From Cellulomonas telluris (lineage in GTDB: Bacteria; Actinomycetota; Actinomycetes; Actinomycetales; Cellulomonadaceae): 64,000 bases of DNA. This document shows, in pieces, positions 33,756-41,971 of the stretch. A program made the translations under genes and the position numbers. Each line of letters starts with the position of its first letter. Position 1 is the stretch's first letter. Location of the stretch: contig NZ_QXFN01000005.1 in the NCBI RefSeq assembly GCF_004886325.1, positions 310,001-374,000 of the forward strand, given 5' to 3'. The notes under the pieces were generated by a model. The model was not told the origin of the DNA, made no database searches, and was given only the letters and a program-made list of their open reading frames with translations.

Positions 33756-33802
33756 TTGACGCGCGACCGTGTTGTGTATCAATGTTACGGCACATTGACA
33801 CA
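33756..33802 (+). promoter_or_regulatory. Promoter and operator palindrome of the GntR operon
   Basis: TTGACG at 33756-33761 is a good -35 element. A 28-bp palindrome spans 33775-33802: left arm TGTATCAATGT, spacer TACGGC, right arm ACATTGACACA, with one mismatch in eleven pairs. It covers the -10 region (TATCAA or ATCAAT) and touches the AGGAGG ribosome-binding site. This AT-rich symmetrical site in a very GC-rich genome is the expected operator for the GntR/YtrA regulator encoded two genes downstream. Confidence 0.75.
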
Positions 33803-33812
33803 GGAGGTCGGG

Positions 33813-34784
33813 ATGTCGCACTACCTGCTGCTCGTGCTCGTCGCGCTGCTCGGGCTCGGGCTCGGGCTCACCGTCGCGGTGAGGCTCGCCGCCGCCGCCC
33901 CCGCGCCGGGAGGGCCCCCGGGGGCGGTGGACGTCGAGCACGCGCCGGCCGCGTACCGGCACGCGCGGCGGCACGGCGGCGTCGTCGCCGCCCTGGCGTG
34001 GGGCGCACTGCTCGTCGTCACCCTCGCGGCGCCGGCGCTCGCCTCGCCGGGGAGGTGGCAGGGCCTGCTGCTGGGGTGCGTCCCGGCCGCGGCGGGGCTC
34101 GCGTTCCTGCTGGTGGCGGCGATCGGCGAGCGGACGTGGCCGCGTCCGGCCGGGACGCTGCGCCGCGCACCCCTGCGTCCCCGGCACGTGCGCGACGTCG
34201 CGCCACCCGCCCTGCGCCGGCTCACGTGGGGGTGGGTGGGCGGGCTCGTGGTCGCGGTGCTCGTGTTCGGCCTGACCGCCGCACCGGACGCCCGGTCGGT
34301 CGCGGTCACCTACGCACCCGGGCACGTCGGCGGCGCGGGCCCCTACCCCGGGTGGGTGTACGGCGTGCCGCTCGCGGCCGCCGCGCTGGTCGTCCTCGCC
34401 GCCGGCGAGGGCGTGCTGCGGCTCGTCGCCGCACGTCCCGTCGTCGCCGCCACCACCGAGGACGACGACGCACGGCTGCGGCGCGCGTCCGCGCGACGCG
34501 TGCTCGCCGGCACGCAGCTCGTGCTCGGCGGCACGCTCGCCGGAGTGCTGGCGGTGGGCGGAGCGACCCTGCGCATCGCCGGCCGGGCGCACGAGTACGG
34601 CATCGACGGCGAGCGGTACGCGCTGAGCCTGCCGGGGGCGGTCGCCGCGGGCACGGCGGCCGCGGTCGCCGGGCTGCTCGTCGGGTTCGCGTCGCTCGTC
34701 GTCGCGGCGCTCGCGCTGCACCGCGCCGCACGCGACGCCGGCGCGCCCGTCGTCCCCGTCGCCCCTGCCACGACGCTGCCGTGA
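33813..34784 (+). CDS. Multi-helix membrane protein of a GntR/YtrA operon
   Basis: Protein of 323 aa with about seven to eight hydrophobic segments, starting MSHYLLLVLVALLGLGLGL. Loops contain PRHVRDVAPPALRRLTWGW and ATTEDDDARLRRASARRVLAG. The organisation resembles DUF1648-type proteins that often accompany small GntR regulators, but I cannot confirm that domain. AGGAGG at 33802-33807 gives a strong start at ATG 33813. Its stop overlaps the regulator's GTG (GTGA), so both are coupled and share the palindromic operator. Confidence 0.75.
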   Translation: MSHYLLLVLVALLGLGLGLTVAVRLAAAAPAPGGPPGAVDVEHAPAAYRHARRHGGVVAALAWGALLVVTLAAPALASPGRWQGLLLGCVPAAAGLAFLLVAAIGERTWPRPAGTLRRAPLRPRHVRDVAPPALRRLTWGWVGGLVVAVLVFGLTAAPDARSVAVTYAPGHVGGAGPYPGWVYGVPLAAAALVVLAAGEGVLRLVAARPVVAATTEDDDARLRRASARRVLAGTQLVLGGTLAGVLAVGGATLRIAGRAHEYGIDGERYALSLPGAVAAGTAAAVAGLLVGFASLVVAALALHRAARDAGAPVVPVAPATTLP

Positions 34785-35173
34785 GCGTCCAGCTCGAGGT
34801 CGACCTCGACTCCGGTGTCCCGGTCTACGAGCAGGTGCGCGCCCAGGTCGTCGCGCACGTCGCCGCCGGGCGGCTGCGCCCCGGTGACCGGCTGCCGACG
34901 ATCCGCGCACTCGCGACCGACCTCGGCGTGGCCCCCGGCACGGTGGCGCGCGCGTTCCGCGAGCTCGAGGCGGGCGGCGTCGTCGTGACGCGCCGGCGCG
35001 CGGGCACCCTCGTCGCGGCGGGGGTGGCGCCCGCCGACGCCGCGCCCCACGCCGCCGCCGTCGCCTACGCCGAGGCCGCCCGCGCGGCCGGCCTCACGCC
35101 GGAGGAGGCGCTCGACCTCGTGCGCGGCGTCCTGCTCGCACCACCCGGCGCCCCCGCGACGGCCGCGCGCTGA
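34781..35173 (+). CDS. GntR-family transcriptional regulator, YtrA subfamily
   Basis: Protein of 130 aa. It has the winged-helix HTH characteristic of GntR: PVYEQVRAQVVAHVAAGRLRPGDRLPTIRALA then DLGVAPGTVARAFRELEAGGVVVTRR. Only about 50 residues follow the DNA-binding part, the short C-terminal dimerisation region typical of YtrA-type members, which usually repress their own operon with a membrane or transporter gene. It starts at GTG 34781 overlapping the upstream stop. Its probable target is the palindrome at 33775-33802. Confidence 0.9.
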   Translation: MSVQLEVDLDSGVPVYEQVRAQVVAHVAAGRLRPGDRLPTIRALATDLGVAPGTVARAFRELEAGGVVVTRRRAGTLVAAGVAPADAAPHAAAVAYAEAARAAGLTPEEALDLVRGVLLAPPGAPATAAR

Positions 35174-35234
35174 CGCCGCCCGCGCCCGCAGCGCCTGGCA
35201 CCGCCCGGACGCGGCACGCGCGCGCCCGACCGCC

Positions 35235-36017
35235 TCAGAGCCCCTGCCACACCGGCTTCGACGCCCACGTCTCCCGGTAGTACCCGGCGAGCTGCAGCCG
35301 GCTCGCCGCCGGCTCGTCGACGAGCACCGAGACGTGCGGGTGCATCTGCAGCACGGTGGCCGGCCACATCGCGCTCACCGGACCCTCCACGAGCTGGTGC
35401 ACCGCCTCCGCCTTGCCGCGGCCCTGCGCCAGCAGCACGAGGTGCCGCGCCGACAGGATCGTCGCGAGCCCCTGCGTCAGGCAGTGCGTGGGCACGGCGT
35501 CGACGTCCCCGTCGAAGAACCGGGCGTTGTCCTCGCGGGTCTGCCGGGTGAGCGTCTTCACGCGCGTGCGCGACGCGAGCGACGAGCCCGGCTCGTTGAA
35601 CGCCACGTGGCCGTCGGTGCCGATGCCGAGCAGCTGCAGGTCGACCCCGCCGGCGTCGGCGATGGCGCGCTCGTACGCGGCGCAGGCGGCGGGCAGGTCG
35701 TCGGCCAGGCCGTCGGGCCCCAGCACCCGGTCCGGGTCGAGGTCGACGCGCGAGACCACCTCCCGCTCGATCACCGTCCGGTACCGCTCGGGGTGGTCGG
35801 CCGGCAGCCCGACGTACTCGTCGAGCAGGAACGCCCGCGCGCGGGCGAACGACAGCCCCTCCTGCTCGTGCCGGCGGGCGAGCTCGTCGTACACCGCGAG
35901 CGGGCTCGACCCGGTCGCGAGCCCCAGCACCGCCGTGGGCCGCGCCTCCAGCAGGCGCTGCACGGCGTCCGCCGCCAGCCGCGCGAGCTCCGGCGCCGGT
36001 GCGATGACGACCTCCAC
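35235..36017 (-). CDS. nagB: Glucosamine-6-phosphate deaminase
   Basis: Protein of 260 aa that converts glucosamine-6-phosphate to fructose-6-phosphate and ammonia. Conserved parts: LGLATGSSPLAVYDEL, FLLDEYVGLPADHPERY (catalytic Asp and lid), LLGIGTDGHVAFNEPGSS with the catalytic His, TRVKTLT and ARHLVLLAQGRGKAEAV. It begins at GTG 36017, immediately after the ROK kinase stop with no gap, at the end of a five-gene operon. No nagA is visible in the window, so it is the last step seen for an imported amino sugar. Confidence 0.95.
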   Translation of the reverse strand: MEVVIAPAPELARLAADAVQRLLEARPTAVLGLATGSSPLAVYDELARRHEQEGLSFARARAFLLDEYVGLPADHPERYRTVIEREVVSRVDLDPDRVLGPDGLADDLPAACAAYERAIADAGGVDLQLLGIGTDGHVAFNEPGSSLASRTRVKTLTRQTREDNARFFDGDVDAVPTHCLTQGLATILSARHLVLLAQGRGKAEAVHQLVEGPVSAMWPATVLQMHPHVSVLVDEPAASRLQLAGYYRETWASKPVWQGL

Positions 36018-37052
36018 TCAGACCACCTCCCCGCGTCCCACCAGCGCAGCACCGACCGCGCCGACCGGCACGCCGGCCGGCGCGAGCCGTACCCGGTCGG
36101 CCAGCCGCAGCGACGCGAGGAACGGGGACGCCGCCGCCTCGGCGTCGAGCGCGGCGCGGACCGCCGCGAGCAGCGGCTCCCCCACCCCGCTGACCCCGCC
36201 GCCGACGACGACGCGGTCCACGTCGCACGTGAGCACGAGGACCCGCACGCAGGCGCCGACCGCCCAGGCGTACCGGTCCCGGACGCGCACCGCGTCGGGG
36301 TCGCCCGCGGCCGCCGCCTCGAACAGCACCGCGGGGGCGGGCCGCCCGTCGGGGGACGGCCACGCGGCGTCGATCGCGCTGCCCGAGGCGTACTGCTCCG
36401 CGCACCCGCGCTGACCGCACGTGCAGGACAGCCCCCCGGGTACGAGCGTCAGGTGCCCGATCTCCCCCGCGGCCCGGTGCGTCCCGCGGCGCAGGCTCCC
36501 GCCCAGCAGGAGCCCGGCGGCGACGCCGGTGCCCAGCGCGAGGAACGCGAGGTCGCGCGCGTCGCCGGGGTGGTCCGGGTCGGGCACCGCGTGCGCCGCA
36601 CCGAGGACCGCGGCGTTGAGGTCGTTCTCGACGCGCACGGGCGTGCGGGCGCCGAGGACGGCCGACGCCGCCGCGGCCAGCGCGAACGGCGACGCGACAC
36701 CGACGTTCACCGCGTGCTCGACGGTGCCCGTGACGGGGTCGACGACACCGGGCACCCCGATCCCGACCCCGGCGAGCCGCTCGAGCGGCAGGCCGTGCGC
36801 GACGGTGAGCGAGCGCGTCGCCGTCGTCACCGCGTCGAGGAGCCCGTCCGGGCCCGGGACGGTCGGCGCCCGGTGGGAGCGCACGACGCGGCCCTCGGGG
36901 TCGAGCAGCACCGCGAGGACCTTCGTGCCGCCGACGTCGACGCCGACGGACCACCCGGGCGCGCGCGCGTCACGGGAGCCGTCGCGCACGCCGTCGGGGG
37001 CGGCCGTGGTCGTCGCCGGTGCGCCGGCGGCACCGAGCGTGGTGGTCTCCAT
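36018..37052 (-). CDS. ROK-family sugar kinase (probable amino-sugar kinase)
   Basis: Protein of 344 aa with an Ala/Thr-rich N-terminal extension of about 30 residues. The phosphate-binding WSVGVDVGGTKVLAVLLD, GIGVPGVVDPVTG, the catalytic VENDLNAAVLGAA (END), FLALGTGVAAGLLLGG, EIGHLTL and the zinc site CTCGQRGCAEQYASG are all present, and no HTH is seen, so it is a kinase and not a repressor. Substrate could be GlcNAc, glucosamine or a related hexose; adjacency to nagB favours an amino sugar. Confidence 0.9.
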   Translation of the reverse strand: METTTLGAAGAPATTTAAPDGVRDGSRDARAPGWSVGVDVGGTKVLAVLLDPEGRVVRSHRAPTVPGPDGLLDAVTTATRSLTVAHGLPLERLAGVGIGVPGVVDPVTGTVEHAVNVGVASPFALAAAASAVLGARTPVRVENDLNAAVLGAAHAVPDPDHPGDARDLAFLALGTGVAAGLLLGGSLRRGTHRAAGEIGHLTLVPGGLSCTCGQRGCAEQYASGSAIDAAWPSPDGRPAPAVLFEAAAAGDPDAVRVRDRYAWAVGACVRVLVLTCDVDRVVVGGGVSGVGEPLLAAVRAALDAEAAASPFLASLRLADRVRLAPAGVPVGAVGAALVGRGEVV

Positions 37053-37055
37053 GGC

Positions 37056-37988
37056 TCAGCCCTTGACCGCTCCGGACACGAGCCCGCCGGTCATCCGCCC
37101 CTGCACGATCAGGAAGAAGACGATCACGGGCACGGCCACCAGCACGGAGCCCGCCATGAGGGCGCCCCAGTCGGTCGCCCTCGTCGCCTGCTGGAACGTG
37201 CGCAGCCACACGGGCAGGGTCATCTGCTCGGGCCGGGTCATGATGATGAGCGCCATCATGAACTCGTTCCAGGCCTGCAGGAACGCGAACACCCCGGTGG
37301 ACACCAGCCCGGGCGCGAGCAGCGGGAACGTCACCCGCCAGAACGCGCGGCCGCGCGAGCAGCCGTCGATCATCGCGGCCTCCTCGAGCTCGACCGGCAC
37401 GCCGTTGACGAACCCGCGCAGCGTCCACAGCGTGAACGGCAGGACGCCGGCGAGGTAGACGATCCCCAGCCCCACGACGGTGTTGAGCAGCCGCCACCCG
37501 TCGACGAGCTGGAAGATGCTGATCATCATCGCCTCGCCCGGGATCATCTGGACGACGAGGATCGACAGCACGAAGGCGCGACGCCCCCGGAACCGGAACC
37601 GGGTCACGGCCAGCGCCCCGGCGAACGCGAACAGCATGGACGCGACGAGCACGAGGAACGTCACGGTCAGCGACGTGCCGAGCGCGGGCAGGAACGGCGC
37701 GCGCACCTGGTCGAAGATCGCCGTCTCGTAGTTGCGCAGCGTGAGCTGGTCCGGCCAGAAGTGCACGCGCGGGCCGATGATCTCGTTCGTCGGCAGCAGC
37801 GACGTGTTGACCATCCAGTAGACCGGGAACGCGAAGGCGGCCGCGACGAGCACGGCGACGACGCCCCAGCCCCAGGACGACGCGCGGCGCCGGCGCGAGC
37901 GGCGGCGGGGGGCGACGACGGCGGGCACGGCGACGGGGCGCGCGTCCGCGCTGACGGCCGGCGCGGCGCCGGCGGCGGCGATGCTCAC
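37056..37988 (-). CDS. Carbohydrate ABC transporter permease (MalG-type)
   Basis: Protein of 310 aa with six membrane helices. The EAA loop is ELEEAAMIDGCSRGRAFWRV then TFPLLAPG, and the segment VNTSLLPTNEII follows the first helix, as in carbohydrate uptake family 1 (MalG). GTG 37988 overlaps the stop of the first permease (GTGA) and the ROK kinase follows three bases later. No ATPase is encoded in the operon, so a shared MsiK-type ATPase elsewhere probably energises it. Confidence 0.93.
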   Translation of the reverse strand: MSIAAAGAAPAVSADARPVAVPAVVAPRRRSRRRRASSWGWGVVAVLVAAAFAFPVYWMVNTSLLPTNEIIGPRVHFWPDQLTLRNYETAIFDQVRAPFLPALGTSLTVTFLVLVASMLFAFAGALAVTRFRFRGRRAFVLSILVVQMIPGEAMMISIFQLVDGWRLLNTVVGLGIVYLAGVLPFTLWTLRGFVNGVPVELEEAAMIDGCSRGRAFWRVTFPLLAPGLVSTGVFAFLQAWNEFMMALIIMTRPEQMTLPVWLRTFQQATRATDWGALMAGSVLVAVPVIVFFLIVQGRMTGGLVSGAVKG

Positions 37989-38941
37989 AGCTCCTCCTCC
38001 TTGACGGTCGCGCGCACGTAGTAGGCGGAGATCACGAGCATGATCACCGTGAACACGACGGCGATGGCGCTCGCTGCGCCGTAGTGGCCCTGCGCCATGC
38101 CCATCTCGTAGATGTAGACGCCGAGCGTGCTGGTCTGGGACTTGACCCCGCCGATGCCCTGCAGCACGAAGATCTGCGTGAACACCTTCAGGTCCCAGAT
38201 CATCGAGAGCACGATCAGCACGGTGTAGATCGCCCGCACGTACGGCACCTGGATGCGGAAGAAGCGCTTGCGCGCCCCGGCGCCGTCGATCTGGGCGGCC
38301 TCCAGCACCTCCTGCGGGACCTGCGTGAGGCCGGCGTAGAGCGTGAACGCGACGAACGGGATGGCGCCCCACACGATGACGAGCGTGGCGACCGCGAAGA
38401 ACTGCAGCGGCTCGATCAGCCACGGGTGGCCCATCCAGCTCGTCCCCGTCAGGCGCGTGAGCGTGTGGTTGACGACGCCGTAGCGGGTGTCGAACATCCA
38501 CCCCCACACGAGCATCGCCGCCAGGGGCGGCATGGCCCACGCGAGCAGCAGCCCGACCGACAGCACGAGCCGCATGACCCGGCCGAGCCGCATGAGCAGC
38601 AGCGCGACGAGCGTGCCGAGCGTGATCGTCAGGACGACGCAGGCGACCATGAGGCCGAAGCTGCGCAGCGTGACCGTCCAGAAGCGGGGGTCGGTGAGGG
38701 TGTCGACGTAGTTCTGCACGCCGACCCACGGCGCCGGCACGCCCATGAGCTGGGCCCGCTCGTACTCGTGGAACGACAGCCACAGCATCCGCACCAGCGG
38801 CCAGCCGGTGACGACCAGCAGCGCGGCGAGGCTCGGGGCCAGCAGGAGCCACGGCAGGAGCCGGGCCGGGGTGATCGCGCGCGACGCGCGGGGGGCCGGT
38901 GCCGCCGACGGCGGCGCCGCGGGGAGCGTCGTGGAGCTCAT
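37985..38941 (-). CDS. Carbohydrate ABC transporter permease (MalF-type)
   Basis: Protein of 318 aa with six helices and a Pro/Ala-rich N-terminus. The EAA loop is VLEAAQIDGAGARKRFFRI then QVPYVRAI, and WPLVRMLWLSFHEY follows the first helix. It forms the channel with the MalG-type partner. It starts at ATG 38941, 60 bases after the binding-protein stop, beyond a stable hairpin that may lower permease expression relative to the binding protein. Confidence 0.93.
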   Translation of the reverse strand: MSSTTLPAAPPSAAPAPRASRAITPARLLPWLLLAPSLAALLVVTGWPLVRMLWLSFHEYERAQLMGVPAPWVGVQNYVDTLTDPRFWTVTLRSFGLMVACVVLTITLGTLVALLLMRLGRVMRLVLSVGLLLAWAMPPLAAMLVWGWMFDTRYGVVNHTLTRLTGTSWMGHPWLIEPLQFFAVATLVIVWGAIPFVAFTLYAGLTQVPQEVLEAAQIDGAGARKRFFRIQVPYVRAIYTVLIVLSMIWDLKVFTQIFVLQGIGGVKSQTSTLGVYIYEMGMAQGHYGAASAIAVVFTVIMLVISAYYVRATVKEEEL

Positions 38942-38959
38942 GGGGGTCCTTCCCGCCGG

Positions 38960-38994
38960 CGCCGGGCCCCGCTCGCTCGGAGCGGGGCCCGGCG
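38960..38994 (-). terminator. Intra-operon hairpin (attenuator)
   Basis: Perfect 14-bp stem CGCCGGGCCCCGCT/AGCGGGGCCCGGCG with loop CGCTCGG between the binding-protein and permease genes. This position is typical for mRNA stabilisation or partial termination that gives excess binding protein. Confidence 0.7.
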
Positions 38995-39001
38995 CACGTG
39001 A

Positions 39002-40276
39002 TCAGCCGTTGAGGATCGACTCGATCGTGCTGTCGAGGTCCTCGGCGACCGCGGTCACGTCCTCGCCCTGCGCGATGCGGACGAGCGCGTCCTGGATCAC
39101 CTTCTGCGCCTCGACGTCGCCCCAGCGCGGCGTGGCGGGCGTCAGGCGGGCGTTGGCCGCGGCGGCCGCGGCGGCCGCCGTGATCTCGTCGTCGGGCAGG
39201 GCGTCGGCGAGCGACACCTTGGCGGGGATGAGGCCGTTCTCGGCGAGGATCGTCTGGTACTCGTCCGAGAGCATGATCGTCAGGGCCTCCTTGGCCAGGT
39301 CGGGGTTCGCCGACTTGGCCGCGACCGCGACGTTCGACCCGCCCGCGAAGACCTGGGCGGCGCCGCCGTCCTTGCCCGGCAGCGGGAACGCGTGCAGGTC
39401 GGCGCCGAAGGTCTCCGGGCAGCCCGGCACGTCCGCGTCGGCCTCCGCGAGGATCGACCACTTGATCCAGCTCGGCGCCGAGAGGAACGTCGTCGTCCCC
39501 TCGCAGAACGGCACCTGCAGGTTCGTCTCGTCGCCGTCCTTGGGCGCCTTCGACGCGTTCTGGAACAGGTCCTGGACCTGCTGCAGGCCCGCGATGCCGC
39601 CCTCGGACGAGAAGCCGGCCTTCCACTCCTCGCCGTCCTGCTCGGCGATGAAGCCGCCGTTCTCCCAGACGAAGGGCAGCATGTTGTACCAGTCCTGCCC
39701 CGGGAACCAGACGCCCGAGTGCGTGTCGGTCGTGGCGGCCTTGGCGGCGGCGACGTACTCGTCGAGCGTCGTCGGCACCGGGGTGTCCCCGAGGACCTGC
39801 TGGCTGTAGAAGACCACGCGCGAGCCGGCGTAGTACGGGGCCGCGTAGAACGTCCCGTCCCACGTGCCGGACTCGACGAACCCGGGCAGCAGGTCGTCGC
39901 CGCCGAGGTCCTCGGCGATGTCGTCGAGCGGCGCGAAGAAGCCCGACGAGGTGAAGGTGGGCGCCTGCGTGTTGCCGACCTCGACGACGTCCGGGCTGTC
40001 CGAGCCGGACAGCGACGTCGTCAGCTTGTCGACCAGACCGTCCCAGGCCTGCTCCTGCACGACCAGCGTCGAGCCCGGGTTCTGCTCCTCGAACGTCTCC
40101 TTGAGGTACGTGCGCGCCTCGTCGGGCGTGTCGGTGCCGACCAGCCAGACGCGGATCTCGGCCCCCTCCGAGCCCCCGTCCGTGCTGTCGGTGGTGCCGC
40201 CGGCCGAGCCGGACGAGCACGCGGTGAGCGTGAGCGCCGCCGCGAGCCCGGCGGCCGCGAAACGTAGGATCTTCAC
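39002..40276 (-). CDS. Sugar-binding lipoprotein of ABC transporter
   Basis: Protein of 424 aa with lipobox LTAC (C20) after a short signal. It has the extracellular solute-binding type 1 fold: IRVWLVGTDTPDEARTYLKETFEEQNPGST, SPDVVEVGNTQAPTFTSSGFF, GTFYAAPYYAGSRVVFYSQQVL and WFPGQDWYNMLPFVWENGG (each a separate segment). Substrate is unknown, but the operon context with a ROK kinase and nagB favours an N-acetylated or amino sugar. GGAGGA precedes GTG 40276. The ROK repressor is just upstream. Confidence 0.93.
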   Translation of the reverse strand: MKILRFAAAGLAAALTLTACSSGSAGGTTDSTDGGSEGAEIRVWLVGTDTPDEARTYLKETFEEQNPGSTLVVQEQAWDGLVDKLTTSLSGSDSPDVVEVGNTQAPTFTSSGFFAPLDDIAEDLGGDDLLPGFVESGTWDGTFYAAPYYAGSRVVFYSQQVLGDTPVPTTLDEYVAAAKAATTDTHSGVWFPGQDWYNMLPFVWENGGFIAEQDGEEWKAGFSSEGGIAGLQQVQDLFQNASKAPKDGDETNLQVPFCEGTTTFLSAPSWIKWSILAEADADVPGCPETFGADLHAFPLPGKDGGAAQVFAGGSNVAVAAKSANPDLAKEALTIMLSDEYQTILAENGLIPAKVSLADALPDDEITAAAAAAAANARLTPATPRWGDVEAQKVIQDALVRIAQGEDVTAVAEDLDSTIESILNG

Positions 40277-40371
40277 GTTGGAGTTCCTCCCATGAGCGAG
40301 GCGGTCGTCACGCCGACGACGCCGGGGGTAGCTGCCGACCTGAAAGGGCTGGTCCGGGGTCGTGCCATGAC

Positions 40372-40395
40372 CCCGGGCCGGCCTGGCGGCCCGGG
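40372..40395 (-). terminator. Terminator hairpin after the ROK regulator
   Basis: Nine-bp stem CCCGGGCCG/CGGCCCGGG with loop GCCTGG, four bases past the ROK regulator stop. It separates the regulator from the transporter operon. Confidence 0.7.
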
Positions 40396-40399
40396 AGCG

Positions 40400-41575
40400 T
40401 CAGGTGATCCCGAGCTGACCGGACAGGACGAGCACGGCGGCGCCCGCGAGCGCCGCGTCCTCGTCGAGGGTGGCCGCGCGCAGACGCAGGTCCTGCCCGA
40501 TGACGGGCATGGTGCGGCTGCGCACGGTGACGAGCGCCGCCTCCCGCAGAGGACCGTCCAGCAGCTCCGGCGGGCCGGAGAGCAGGACCTCCGCGAGGTT
40601 CAGCGCGCTGACGACGGGGGCCAGGGCGCGCCCGAGCATCCGTCCGACCGACGCCAGGGCGGCGTCGGAGTCCTGGGGGTCGAGACCGGCGACGCGCCGG
40701 CGCAGGGCCGGTGCGCTCAGCACGGTCTCGAGGCAGCCGGTGCGGCCGCACGCGCACGGCAGCGCGTCCTCGCCGGCGGTCTGGTCGTCGACGACGGTGA
40801 CGTGACCGATCTCGCCGGCGGCGTGCCCGCGGCCGCGCACGAGCGCGCCGTCGACGAGCAGCCCGGCGCCGACGCCCTGGCCGACGGTGAGGATCATCGT
40901 GCTGGGGTCGGCACCACCGAAGGTGTACTCCCCGAGCGCACGCGTGTTGGCGTCGTTCGCGACGTGCACGGGCAGGCCGAGGGCGTCGGTCAGGCGCGCC
41001 GCCAGGGGCACGTCGAACCAGCCGCGGTTCGGCGCCTCGAGGACGACGCCGGCGTCGTCGATGACGCCCGGCGAGGAGATGCCGACGCCGACGACCGGCT
41101 GCTGCGTCGCGTCCAGCAGGCGGCGGCACACGTCCTCGACCAGGTCGACCGCCTCGGGGCCGGTCGTGCCGGCGCTGGGCTCGTGGGCGCGGGTGACGAC
41201 CTCGCCGTCGAGCGTCATGACGGCGCCGTGCACGGTCTCGTCGTCGGTGAGGTCGACGGTGACGACGTGGTGGTCGGCGGACCGCAGCCCGACGAGCGTC
41301 GCGGGCTTGCCGACGCGTCCCTCGGCCCGGACGCCGAGCTCGGCGACGAGCCCCTCGCCCAGCAGGGCCGCGACGAGGTCGGACACGGTGACCCGGGTCA
41401 GGCCGGTGCTGCGGGCGATGTCGGCGCGGGACGACGGGCCCTCGTGGAACAGGTGGCCGAGGACGAGCGAGCGGTTGTGCGCCCGGGCGTGCTCGGGGAG
41501 CACCTTGGCCGTCGCCCGCAGGCCCCGGCGCGCCGGGTTCGGGGCCGTCGTGCCGGGCCGCGTCGTCGTGGTCAC
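40400..41575 (-). CDS. ROK-family transcriptional regulator
   Basis: Protein of 391 aa. An N-terminal winged helix (HNRSLVLGHLFHEGPSSRADIARSTGLTRVTVSDLVA region, about 35-90) is followed by a ROK sugar-binding domain with GISSPGVIDD, VANDANTRALGEY, LTVGQGVGAGLLVDG, EIGHVTVVDD and the CACGRTGCLE zinc motif. It should repress sugar genes and be released by a sugar or sugar phosphate. GTG 41575 fits a leaderless transcript from the promoter at 41583-41611. A ROK operator overlaps that promoter, so it is probably autoregulated and likely controls the transporter operon. Confidence 0.92.
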   Translation of the reverse strand: MTTTTRPGTTAPNPARRGLRATAKVLPEHARAHNRSLVLGHLFHEGPSSRADIARSTGLTRVTVSDLVAALLGEGLVAELGVRAEGRVGKPATLVGLRSADHHVVTVDLTDDETVHGAVMTLDGEVVTRAHEPSAGTTGPEAVDLVEDVCRRLLDATQQPVVGVGISSPGVIDDAGVVLEAPNRGWFDVPLAARLTDALGLPVHVANDANTRALGEYTFGGADPSTMILTVGQGVGAGLLVDGALVRGRGHAAGEIGHVTVVDDQTAGEDALPCACGRTGCLETVLSAPALRRRVAGLDPQDSDAALASVGRMLGRALAPVVSALNLAEVLLSGPPELLDGPLREAALVTVRSRTMPVIGQDLRLRAATLDEDAALAGAAVLVLSGQLGIT

Positions 41576-41611
41576 GTTTGTTAGTAGACCTTCCTTACAA
41601 AAGCGCGTCAA
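41576..41611 (-). promoter_or_regulatory. Promoter with overlapping ROK operator
   Basis: On the minus strand, -35 TTGACG (41611-41606), a 17-base spacer and -10 TCTACT (41588-41583) place the transcription start about at GTG 41575. The plus-strand sequence from 41577 to 41601 is an imperfect palindrome with ends TTTGT and ACAAA and core TTAGTAGACC/TTCCTTAC. It resembles the GTTAGTAAACTTTACTAAC-type ROK operators known in actinobacteria. Confidence 0.72.
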
Positions 41612-41971
41612 GGAGGTGTCGTGACCGTGATCACATCGTGACCGCCGGTTCACACCTTCGTAGCACGGCGCCCCGACGGGCCCTCCGGAGGCCTGGCAGG
41701 GGGCGGCACGCCGTCGTCCGGACCGCGGACGGGACGAGGGGCGACACGCGTGTCCGTGCGCTCCGGCTCCCGTCCGACCGCGCGCACACGCGGTTCGCGC
41801 GCCTCGCGTCCCGCACGTCGAGATCGCCGCGGGCGCCGGACGGGCGCCGGGCGGCCGGCGTCGGCCCGCAGCGGCACGTCAGCCGCCGACCGGTGGTCCG
41901 CCTGGTGGCGCCGACCGCAGGGCGGCGGCGGCCGGCCGCGCCGCGCCGCCGGTCGACCGGCGCGTCCCCGG
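41612..41971. other. Intergenic region between ROK regulator and PfkB kinase
   Basis: About 360 bases with no credible gene. GCCGGTCGACCGGC near 41950 is a perfect palindrome close to the kinase stop and may aid termination. A candidate AAGGAGGTGTC at 41610-41620 on the plus strand is not followed by a supported gene. Confidence 0.4.

Noticed and set aside
36018-37052. ROK protein as a transcriptional repressor
   Set aside because: It lacks an N-terminal winged helix, unlike the ROK regulator at 40400-41575, and keeps the kinase motif END, so it is called a kinase.
37056-40220. Minus-strand open frame of about 1050 codons across the sugar transporter genes
   Set aside because: Only the last 311 codons match a permease; the rest is out of frame with the binding protein and first permease.
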